Assembly (NCBI GenBank): GCA_948567375.1
Contig: OX419759.1
Location: 41,021,493-41,085,492, forward strand
Origin: Lunularia cruciata
Lineage: Eukaryota > Streptophyta > Marchantiopsida > Lunulariales > Lunulariaceae
Reading direction: 5' to 3'
Length of the DNA: 64,000 bases
In this document: piece by piece, positions 37,496 through 47,175 of the stretch
Numbering within the stretch: the first letter of the stretch is position 1
Layout of the letters: each line of letters opens with the position of its first letter
The notes under the pieces: model-generated
What the model was told of the DNA's origin: nothing
Database searches by the model: none
Seen by the model: only the letters and a program-made list of their open reading frames with translations
Position numbers and translations under genes: made by a program

Positions 37496-38301
37496 TGTGG
37501 TCCTCGCTTTACTGTCAAAAGGAGGGAATGAAGTAGAAACTACTCAACCTGCCGTCATCTTGGCGCCAGGTAAAATATAAACAATTGCCACATCTACCAA
37601 GTCCAGACCTGAAAGTAGAGTTTTTAACCTTGTACGGCTTGATGGGATGATCTTCCCATCCTTCTTGTTACCCTATGCGCGTCGCGTTAGCAAGGAAGTA
37701 GAGGAGACAGCATGAAGGAATGCTGTCTTTGAAATGGTGTTTTTATCATAAGACATTGTGTAGTTAAATGTAAACTCCTTTCTCGTCGTTAAGATGGCTC
37801 CTTTTGTTCTTCTAGTAGTCTTTCCATTGATACAAAACCTTTGACTTCACTTATGATACATTCATTAGCAACCCTCTATGAAGAAGATTCTAAAGGTGGG
37901 GCACAAGTAATGTGTTAATAGAATTATCTTGAGACCTTTGTATGGGGAAAGTGTTGACAAAGTGAACTTTATTCTTGTTTCTTTGAACAGGGGTAGCTCG
38001 AAACAAACTTGGTTTGCTAATTCGTTGACCCTTATGTTAAAGAAGTATTTTATCTGTCGGGGCAGGCTTTATGTGCACTAATCAGTCTCTTACTTGCTGT
38101 GCGGTGGCTCGCATATGGCGATATAACGATGAATATGAAATTCGAACTTGCAGTCTGAGTTTGAATTTGATATTGTCACAAAAGTCTCGAGGATCCATTA
38201 TTAACTATTCTTCACCGTCTTTCTCCTTCAATGTCTTGAAAGCTCCCTCCACTTTCTCCCCAATTGCCACTGGTCTTCCCAGGGCTTCGAAACGCTTCTG
38301 A
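37496..38301 (+). CDS. Possible two-exon secreted Cys-containing peptide
   Basis: The frame from ATG 37476 or 37496 (context cctcacaatg) reads MILFYVFVVLALLSKGGNEV, a typical short signal-peptide pattern. It then reaches a donor-like CCAG|GTAAAA at 37570. An acceptor-like ggggcag at about 38065 would continue in phase (the split Gly codon closes correctly) into CTNQSLTCCAVARIWRY and a 4-Cys region, ending at 38301. The product would be about 110 residues and exported. The intron would contain the short-element copy at 37621. Signal-like starts arise by chance and no family is recognised, so this is a speculative model. Confidence 0.2.
37613..37703 (+). mobile_element. Short dispersed element with 8-bp target duplication
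   Basis: A 75-nt insert (37621-37695) with cttgtacggcttgatgggat, gatcttcccatccttcttgt and cgcgtcgcgtta lies between two aagtagag repeats (37613-37620 and 37696-37703). It begins with a T-run (tttttaacc) like the copy at 38351. Confidence 0.65.
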
Positions 38302-38337
38302 AGCCAGGTATCCGCGCTCGCAAGCAATGCCCACTTC

Positions 38338-38428
38338 ACTTCAATCGTGGTTTTATCCTTGTTCGGCTTGATGGGATCTCCCCATCCCCCTTGTTATCAT
38401 ATCTGTGTCGCGTTAACTTCAATCGTGG
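38338..38428 (+). mobile_element. Short dispersed element, best copy, 13-bp target duplication
   Basis: A 65-nt insert (38351-38415) is bracketed by the perfect repeat acttcaatcgtgg (38338-38350 and 38416-38428). It reads ttttatccttgttcggcttg, atgggatctccccatccccc, ttgttatcat and ctgtgtcgcgtta. The centre atgggatc/ccccat can form a small hairpin. No protein coding, tRNA boxes or terminal inverted repeats are visible. Confidence 0.85.
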
Positions 38429-38429
38429 C

Positions 38430-40600
38430 ACACTCGAGGATTTCGCAGCTGAAGACGTTGAGTGAAATCACTGCACTGTGCTAAGTAAACCACCCGACGG
38501 TCATTAAAACCTCATGATTTTTCTGACATAGCCAGAATGTTTTGAGGCAATCATGGCCTGAAGATTTCCACTACAATTATCAGGGTTTGATCACAAGGAA
38601 AAGCTTTGCGGAGATTGGTGGCTTTATCGTCAATCTACTTCGAGCGAAGTCTAATGTCAACGTAAGTTGCTGTTAGTGCCATTGTGTGAGTTACATATCA
38701 AGAAGTGCTGCGACCTCATGCATGACAGATGCATTTGAAAGTTCAACAGCTGGGTTCTCCTATTGCTATCGATGCTGGCTGCTGTACATCCCTTTTTGCC
38801 TGTGCTTTTCTACCGAGATATGAATCTCGGTAGAAAGTTTAAGCCCCTGGATCGCACAACATGATTGCATAAATACCATTGTACTCAGGGTACTGTGCAG
38901 CGTGTTCTACAGTGATTGTAGGACTACTACTACAGTGTATGTATGTATGACTACTACAGGGATTCATGAGAACCTTTGAACTATTTATTACTCGCCTCTG
39001 TCGAGCACAAGGTAGTGGTCTCAGGTAGCTTTTGACCTCCTTATCTCGAAGTCCTTATTTCAGATGCGTTCAATGACCTATTTCAGAAAATGAATGTACC
39101 TTGCACCGTATGACCAGGTCCTAATATCATGAAGTTCATCCTTCCTTCGGTTCTTCTTGTTGCCATTTGCAGTTAAGAAGGAGCACCAGCTCTTATCTCG
39201 CGTGCCGCTCTTGACTCTCCCAGCTCTTTTATATCTCGCGTGTGGGCTTCATTTCTACGTGCACGCACTTCTTTACTCGTGAATTTGTTCAATGCATTTC
39301 CTTTTGTTCTCCACCAGCGCTCGCCTTAATCGTGCTCTTCCACGAAACGCCTGTTGATAGGCATGTCGTGCATAGCTAATTAGTAACTGCAAAACCATCA
39401 GAATCAGAATAAGGAAGGTTGCCAAAAAGGAACTGCATAGATTATAAGGGACAAAAGAACTTTCTCATAGATAAGGTTGACTGTTATGATATGCTCCAGT
39501 AACTATTGCCTTTTTCATTTGGCCTTTTGTACGACGTGCATACTGAAGAGCTTCTCTTCAGTATATTATTAGGTGATGATGAACCTCTTCAATATGCATT
39601 CTGCTAAATGGCACAGTCAAGAGGTTGGTAAGATACAATGCTGCACCAAATTTTGCAATGACATTAAGAAGTTCGAAACCTTTGTACTAGTCTATTTCAA
39701 CTTGAACGAGTGACACGCGCCAAAAGGGGTGTAGAATGCTAGCGCGGAAGTACAAAGCATCCAATACTCAAGAAAGATTCAGCCCTTCCTTGAAGGTTAG
39801 TCTTACTTAAACCACCAGTTTCGAGTAGTTTCTGCATAAAGATTTTCGTTCTTGAATGGAATAGTCAACTGAAAGGTGAACTGAAAGTTTAGGCTTTCGA
39901 TTGACTTGCCACAATGTTTACATCTCACTACACATTTGTTTTTGGATTATTTAGGTCAAATTTTATCCATCGATCGTCCAAAATGGAGATCTAATGGAGA
40001 TCTTTGTGTGCTGCACCTTTTGACCCCCAAACTAATAACTTCTTTTAACAAATCCATTAGTTCCAACTTGTTGGAACACCTTCTTTCCCTAAACCGTGAT
40101 TAAACCAAATTAGAAATGAGGTTAGTTGGTTACCCACCCCCCTTACCCCGACTGGTGGATTAATAACTTATGCACAGAGATATGTTTACTACTTTGAATG
40201 ATCCAGAGGGCGTACACCATGCTTTGGAACCTATGTGTCACCATTTTCTAGTGAAGATGCCACTTCTGCCTTGATGTGACACTAAAACCTTAAGTGAGCT
40301 GTGACTAACAGCACATATGCAAGAATTAAGAGGACCCGGTGCAATAAGTAAACAAAGCACAATCTTAATTTCTCATTTCACTGTACGTAGGGGATGCTTC
40401 ATCTTTATTCTGGTGGTCTTTTACGCTTGGCAGCATGCCTTCAGGTACATTCCTACTATCAACGTTATGGAATCCGCGAAGAGCTCCAAATGCTACCTTT
40501 CCTACCATCAACCATGTGGGAATCAGAAGTGCAGGAGCACAAGAAACATTGAATCCATAAAAAACTAGTAAAGTGACAAGTGTAATGCATTTTAATAATA
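38430..40600. other. Intergenic with two perfect small hairpins
   Basis: No gene is supported. Perfect hairpins lie at 38807-38836 (13-bp arms, loop atga) and 39540-39564 (11-bp arms, loop ctt). Remaining frames are under 85 codons. Confidence 0.5.
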
Positions 40601-40605
40601 GTATG

Positions 40606-40889
40606 TGTTAGATTATAACAACTGGTTATTATGTCCAAGGATGGGGTCTTCCCATCCTTCATGTGTTCTTTGCGGTTGCCCTTCCTTGTTATTTTCTAGT
40701 CAGAATGAGATCATCTGATCTGCCAATAGGACTAGTTATAGTCAGGTAGGTCATTAGTTCTAGTCAATGATGTCATGCAAGATCGACCTCTACTATCTTT
40801 GTTATTTCTATACACAAGCTAATTAATTCATTTTGTAATAAAAATCATAAATAATGAAATCTCTTTCTTTCTATGTCTAATTTTCCACA
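40606..40889 (+). repeat. Copia 5' LTR with a 55-nt insertion, and PBS
   Basis: It starts tgttagattataacaac and ends ttttccaca, directly followed by the primer-binding site tggtatccaag (40890). Compared with the 3' LTR it carries an extra segment (40633-40687) that is a copy of the short dispersed element. Confidence 0.88.
40625..40695 (+). mobile_element. Short dispersed element inserted in the Copia 5' LTR
   Basis: The insert 40633-40687 (ccaaggatggggtcttccca, tccttcatgtg, tgcggttgccc) is absent from the sister 3' LTR, where ggttattttg runs straight into tagtcaaagtgag. Flanking repeats are gttattat (40625-40632) and gttatttt (40688-40695), seven of eight matching. The comparison with the sister LTR shows directly that this sequence was added after the Copia copy formed. 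The core can fold: aaggatggg pairs with cccatcctt. Confidence 0.85.
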
Positions 40890-41659
40890 TGGTATCCAAG
40901 GCTTATTTACCTTTAAAATTATTGAATTCCTTAGGTATAAAGGAGAAAAATAAAGTATGCTTTCCTGCTCTATAAAATCTGTGAAATATTTTACTTGCAA
41001 TTTCTTGGGAGAATCCATTGCATTTTTTCATGGAAGCACAATTGAAATTCACCAGACCCATAGACAACACACAGACATTAAAGTGAATGTTCTGAAAGTG
41101 CATGTGAATCACAAGAGCTGACACTACAACCCACTGCCACTAAAATCTTTTGAATACTGACTTCCATTGCTGGGCAAATTACATGCTTCAAATCTGAAGT
41201 TATTAAAACTTTACTTAGATTCATCATATTTTTGAAGCTGAAGACCAGGCTTGACAATTCCAAACTTTGAAAGTCCCCATATCTTTCAAAATTGTGAGCG
41301 CTGACTTTGCAACTATCAACACACAAAATAAAATAAAAAATCTCTTTCAAACTCAAAAATTCTTTTGTATACTTGACCCAAGGCGAAGCAACCCATAGCC
41401 TTGAAACTTTTAAGAAAGTACATGAATTCCAAAAATTACTTGAATATCTCAAATTCACAAGTAGCTTATCTCTGACTCTTAAGCATCTTATGAGAAATTA
41501 AAACTCCTCTTAATTCCTTTTGTGGAAGGTTGACTATTCATCATCGATGCTATTATTTTGGCTTCAAATGTCAAGACAAGTATTGGAAGTCAAAAATTGA
41601 TTCTTATCATTAGAACTTTGTTTTATTTAACACTTGAAATTATGTTGTGGCAAACCATA
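40890..41659. other. Copia untranslated leader
   Basis: This is the 770-bp stretch between the primer-binding site and gag. A 126-codon frame runs antisense (41078-41458) but has no recognised domain and lies inside the element. Confidence 0.5.
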
Positions 41660-42440
41660 ATGGTGAAGGTCAAAGACTTCTCCAAGTTCAATGGTACAAA
41701 TTACTTCATTTGGAAATTAAGAATGAGCACGTTTCTTCAAGCTACATGACTCATGGGGTAGTTGATGGTACTCACCTACCATTGCACAAGCTAGTCAAAC
41801 AATTGCTATTGTTCTTGTAGCTTTTGCTCTCCCGTTAATAGGCCTTGGCAGCATTGCCAATTGGGACACACATAATTATTTACATTTGCATTATCTTTTA
41901 TAATCAACTTGATGAAAATCAAATTCATCATGTTAGTTTTGCCTACTATGCCTCTAAAATTCAGATCAATTTTGAGTATGTATGAAGCTCAAGATGCAAT
42001 TACAAGGATGTGTACCTCCAAGATGAGCTTTAGATGTTGAAAATCAAAGAAGATGACAATGTTACAAAACATATCATTGGTTTAGAACTTTGATCAATCT
42101 ATTATAGTCTACATGAGTTTGAGCTTCTGACTAAAATCAAATGTTAGCTATGATGTGCAACATACCTAACAGTTTCCAAAATATTTTAACCTCTCTACGA
42201 GATCAACAAAGTATAACTTTGTAGAAGCTTATAACATATCTCCTATAGGAAGAAAATGTTAAAGACTTAGATGTCTGAGCACACAATTGCATTATATATT
42301 TAAAAAAGTAATTCCACTACAAAAGGAAAATTTAATGCATGGAATTGGAAGAATCTAAATTTTCACAAAGGCAAAAATGGATCTTTTAGTACTTTTGCTC
42401 CTTGATCTGGTTTTGTAATATCATTAGCTAGACATATTAC
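41660..42440 (+). pseudogene. Outer Copia gag remnant
   Basis: The start reads KVKDFSKFNGTNYFIWKLRM, the characteristic N-terminus of plant Copia gag. Downstream fragments near 41980-42240 (MYEAQDAI, then TSLRDQQS in another frame) fit the gag helices. Several stops and frameshifts are present. Similarity stops near the Gypsy insertion at about 42640. Confidence 0.8.
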
Positions 42441-42660
42441 CTAGAGGTGAAAATTGGCTTGATAATATTTGGATGGATGTTATATATGATGGTCTAAGTA
42501 GATCAGATCACCAAAAGAGTACTTCCACTAATAGGGCAAAGGTCAAAAACAACTTGAAAATGTCAGTCAATTTTGGAGGCCTAAATAGATGAATTAGGCC
42601 TCAAAAAATAAGAGATTATTTTCCTTTTGAAAACAAGTGTGGCCTGTTCTATTTTTTCCT

Positions 42661-42961
42661 TGTCAAGAGATTTCCAATGGTATCTCACCCATGCAATTCT
42701 GAGTTTCTTACAAGAAAATTCTCCAAAGATTCCCTTTGGTCAAACTTGTTTGACCAAACTTAGAGGACAAGGATCAACATGTCACCAATCCATGCAACTA
42801 ATCTAAGGGCGGAGCTTTTTGACATGTAACCAATCCATATATCTTTGAGTGGATCCTTTTTGCAATATAATAAAGAGAAGGTGCTCCTTTGGGGCATTAG
42901 AGTATTGAATGATGAAGCCTTGTGTTTTTCTTGAGGGTTCTCCTATCCTCAGAACATTACA
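42661..42961 (+). repeat. G1 5' LTR
   Basis: Shares with the 3' LTR the blocks catgtcaccaatccatgcaa, aaggtgctcctttggggcat and gatgaagccttgtgttt in the same order. It contains a near-perfect palindrome tttggtcaaac/gtttgaccaaa (42735-42758), also partly kept in the 3' LTR. Confidence 0.85.
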
Positions 42962-44083
42962 ATGGTATCAAAGAGGGTATTTTAATTCACTAGAGTAGAT
43001 CACCATCTTTGAGGAACATAGACTATTGAGATTAAGTAATTTTGAGGAGAGAAAACATAGTGCAATCAATATATTGGGGGTGTTTTAGAGAGAGAATGGG
43101 ATGGATGCTCTTGGAAGACAATTTCCTACACCTTTCATTTTGTTCTTCAATCCATTCTACATTAAGATTATGTACATCTAATGTGAGCAAGTGAGAGTAT
43201 ATCTATTTTTATCATTTGGGAACAAGGTTCATGGACATAATGATGAATTTGCCAAACTTGGTGATTCTACATGTCGTGATATATGATAGAGCATGAGATT
43301 TGACAATCTACATTATGTTATGATACAATGGATCTGAATAAACCAAATCCTCTCCCTTTCAACACTCAAGTAAAAATCCATTATGTAATTAGACCAAAAG
43401 TGATATTTAGGGATTTTGTAGTCCATAATTTTGATGAGGAATATTATCAATGAGTGATAGCCTTTGAGGTCCCAATGGTAGTCCTTATTGTCCATGCTCC
43501 CTCTCAAGTGATCATATTAACCTTCTAGTGAAATAGGAAGGAGTAATTGAGCATTTACTATATGTTCAAATCATGGAGCTGTAGTTGCAAGATCTATGCA
43601 AGGAATGCAAGGGATGTTGAACAAGTTTTGGGAGATCAAGGGGATAATGAAGCCATTGCAAATTCAAGTATATATATTCATGAACTATCATATAATGCAA
43701 GAAGTGAATTCATCCTAAAATCCAATAACAATGGCTAAAGTACCCAACAAGTCACTCATGCCAATGACATCGACCCCGGTCAATAATAAAACCACATTGT
43801 TACTACAAATGAAGAAGACATGTAACATCAAGCCTTACAAGAGACATCATTCAATAGGAGTAGTGGAAAATTGGATGTCAAGAATAAATCGATACTTTTG
43901 ATTATTCACAACTAAGATCACTAATCATTTTGTAGGCATGTTTGGATGAGGTACTTGATTGATAAAGCCCTCAGGTGGTATAATGCTTGGGAAAAATCAA
44001 TGTTTGTAGAAGGAAGAGATATCACTTGGATGGCAATGCAAGAAGGGCTATTGAAGATTTTCCAATTTGTGGATTCCATGCAG

Positions 44084-44113
44084 ATGGCTCAAACCCAGTC
44101 GGGTTTGAGCCAT
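44084..44113. repeat. Perfect hairpin, 13-bp arms, 4-nt loop
   Basis: atggctcaaaccc (44084-44096) pairs perfectly with gggtttgagccat (44101-44113) around the loop agtc. It lies in the G1 gag remnant. Confidence 0.95.
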
Positions 44114-45817
44114 ATATAGAAGTTGAAACAAAAGAACAACATACAAGAGTAAATGGAGGTATTTCTTGATCTACATGTCATGATAACTAATATGAGTCCA
44201 ATAGAAGCTCTTGAAAATTTCAAACAAGGGTTAAAGAGCATTTTTACAAGAGGTAATGGTACAAAGTCTTTGCACTATTTTTTGAAGCCATTGGGTGTGC
44301 TTAGAGAATAGCAAGAGCGCTTGAAGAGGTGAAGAAGTAGCCTTGACTCAACACTATTGGCCTGATAGTGTTGATTTGTGTTGATCACCACAATTTGGTA
44401 GACAAATTCCTATGGAATTGAGCAACATTTGTTTTGAGACCAAGGAGCACAATTGCTCCAAGGAGAATTCGGACAAGTCAAAGAAATGAGAGATGGAGTC
44501 CCATAAGGGGAAGAAAAACAATGACATTGTTACAATTGTGGCAAGTTAGGCACATAACCATCAATTGTCATGCTCATCTTCCTAGAAGCACTTGGCCTCC
44601 ATACAAGTAACCTTTGAACAACATGGAGAGACAAATTAAAGAAGAGGATGCTGAAGTCACATAAAAAAACAACAACCTTATGGCCTTATAGGCTCAAGGA
44701 AGAAGAGTAAAAGTAGTGAGGTTTGTATAAGGTTTCAATAATGTTGCAATAAGGTTGGAGATGGAACTAGAGAAGGGTGAGCATAAAGAAGTAGAGTTAC
44801 TTAATGGTCAAACAAAGAGGATTAAGTCATTATTTAGAAAGGTAGTACTCTTTGTAAGAGAATATCAGGAAGAAATTGAGTGGCAAGTGATATGGTTAAC
44901 TCATTATGATGTGATCTTAGTCATATCACAGATAGAGCATTAAAACCTCATGGTTGATTGGAGAAAGAAAATAGTGAGAACTAGTAAATGGAAGATCATT
45001 AAGGATAGGGAAAGATTGCAAAGGCAAGAATTGCCTCTCTTTGTCATAGGGATAACAACTATCAATAAGAGAAATAAATGTTTCATGGATCTAATAACAG
45101 AAGTCTAGAGTGCACAACTCAAATAGATAGATTCTTGAGAATTTAAAAGATGTGGTCAATGAGTTTCAAGTTGTCTTTCTTGATGACTTATCTTTAGGAT
45201 TACCACCAAAAAGGAGAGTAATCATATACAATTGAGATACTTCTTGGAAGACACCTCCTTGTAAGTCCCCATATAGATTACCACCTCATGAATTGGATGA
45301 GTGTAAGACTCAAATCAAGCATATGTTATAAAAAGGATTTATCCAACCCAACATATCACCATATGGGACTCATGTTTTGTTTTTGAAGAAGAAGGATAAT
45401 ATAATAGGCATGTGCATTGACTATTAGGGCCTAAATCAACACATGGTGAAGAATAAATACCCATTACCTTGCATGGATGACTTGTTTGATAAACTTATGG
45501 GGCAAAACACTTCACTAAACTTGATATGTAGAATAGTTATAACTAAATCAAGATCACAAAGGAAGACATACACAAAACTATCTTTCAAACAAGGTTGATC
45601 ACTTTGAGTACTTGGTGATGCCGTTTGGTCTCTACAACACACCAGCCACTTTCATGAGTCTAATGAATGACATATTTTATCCATACTTGGAAAAATCTAT
45701 TATCATTTTCCTTGATGATACCTTAAGCTACAACAAGATGATGATGGTGCACAAGCAACATCTATAAGAAGTCCTCCAATTTAACGATAGAAGAAACTGT
45801 ATGCCAAAATCTCAAAG

Positions 45818-45856
45818 TGCAAGTTTGAAGTAGATTACTTCTACTTCAAACTTGCA
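45818..45856. repeat. Perfect hairpin, 17-bp arms, 5-nt loop
   Basis: tgcaagtttgaagtaga (45818-45834) pairs perfectly with 45840-45856 around the loop ttact. It lies in the G1 reverse transcriptase just after SKCKFEV. Gypsy elements normally read Tyr-Leu-Gly-His there, so the right arm appears to have replaced ancestral coding sequence. Confidence 0.95.
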
Positions 45857-46761
45857 TAGAGTATATGCAAGTGTTAACAAATAAAATCAAGGTCATTCAA
45901 AAATAGGGTACTTTAGAATATTAGACTCAACTCAAGAGTTTCTTGGGATTGACGGGATTCTATCATCAATTTTTCAAAGACTTCTCCAAGGTTGCACAAC
46001 CTCTAATGGCACTACTTGGCAAGAAGAAGAAGTGGATGTGGGGAACTGCATTAAAATTGGCCTTTCAAGAATTAAAAGATACATTACTATATACACCAAT
46101 CTTGAAATGATATAACCCAAAATATCCAATCAAGCTGGCTATAGATGCATCAAGCGTTGTGATAGGAGCAATCCTACAACATGAATGGAATGACGGGTGA
46201 CACCTAGTTGCATATTTCTCTTGAAAGCTATTACTGATATAACATAATTATCACATCATCAAGTGAGAAGAGTTGGCCATTGTCCTTGCAACCAAGCATT
46301 GGAAACTTCTATCTTGGCAAGAAGGCATTTATAGTGGAGACAAACCACAAACTTCTAGTCTACCTTGAGATACAATAAGATCTTTCCATTTGACAGATTT
46401 GTTGGCCAAAGTGGAGATAATAGTTCAACATGATGATCACATATGTGGAAGGCAAGAAGCAACTTGTAGATGCATTCATCCAAATGCTTATGGCAAAAAA
46501 AATGATGCTAGAGGTCAAGATGAAGTCTAGCCAAGCATTCTTACTACTACAAAGACTGACCCATAGACTTTAGGAGCTCAACCATCCAAAAGCATAACCA
46601 GTATCCAAGAAATCACCTTTTGTGATAGTAAGTTATGGATCTCGGATGCCCTAGACCTAAGAACCACCATCCTAGCAGAATGTCATGATTTTACTATTGC
46701 AAGTCATGTTGGAATTGACAAGACCTTAGATGCAATCAAACATTATTACTATTAGCAATTA

Positions 46762-47086
46762 TGTCTCAACAAGAGCTTTCCAATGATACTTCACTCATGC
46801 TATCCTGAGCTTACTATAGAAAGATTCCCCAAAGATTATTTTTGGTCAAAATTGTTTGACCAACCAAATAGAACAAGGTTTGACATGTCACCAATCCATG
46901 CAATTAATCTCAAAGTATAGCTTGTCACATGTCTCGATCCATGTATGTGATCCAAGGATGGAGCTCCTTTTCAATGAGTCATCTTTGTTATATAATAAAG
47001 ACAAGGTGCTCCTTTGGGGCATTGGAGTATTTAAGGATGAAGCCTTGTGTTTCTCTTGGGGGTTCTCTTGTCCTCAAAACATTGCA
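46762..47086 (+). repeat. G1 3' LTR
   Basis: Homologous to 42661-42961 (see there). It begins tgtctcaacaagagc and ends cattgca. The left end may be slightly truncated because the interior deletion abuts it. A homologous but shorter palindrome remains at the ttggtcaaa/tttgaccaa position. Confidence 0.85.
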
Positions 47087-47175
47087 GATTTCCAATAAGA
47101 TTTTTCATCTTCATCAAGACCTTCTACATCAAATCAAAGAAATCACAACAAAAGATGAAATTCTAGATTCTAGAT

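Larger units (their letters stand above)
43880..46760 (+). pseudogene. G1 gag-pol remnant lacking the integrase core
   Basis: Gag: a frame near 43940-44090 reads HVWMRYLIDKALRWYNAWEK and onwards. Zinc knuckle near 44530: CYNCGKLG. Protease/linker region 44755-44940: QTKRIKSLFRKVVLFVREYQ, and YDVIL further on. Reverse transcriptase 45250-45950: FTKLDM, then LVMPFGLYNTPATFMSLMND and FLDD (catalytic Asp pair) at about 45710, then LKSFLGLTGFYHQFFKDFS. RNase H 46130-46480: KLAIDASSVVIGAILQH. The integrase zinc-binding start follows near 46650-46750 (TTILAECHDF, HVGIDKTLDAIKHYYY) and then joins directly to the 3' LTR. Stops are frequent, many explained by C-to-T or G-to-A changes. Confidence 0.88.
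42661..47086 (+). mobile_element. Gypsy element G1, inserted in the outer Copia gag region
   Basis: Two homologous LTRs flank a Ty3/Gypsy interior. The 5' LTR is about 42661-42961, followed by the primer-binding site tggtatcaaag at 42963. The 3' LTR is about 46762-47086. Both LTRs end in cattaca/cattgca after gcctctttggggcatt-like and gaagccttgtgttt text. The element is about 4.4 kb. The integrase catalytic core is missing, so it is internally deleted. No clean target duplication was found, and the exact 5' boundary may lie up to 25 bp upstream. Confidence 0.85.

Noticed and set aside
44341-44380. Inverted repeat tcaacactat/atagtgttga
   Set aside because: Only 10-bp arms with a 7-nt loop, weaker than the perfect hairpin group and plausible by chance.
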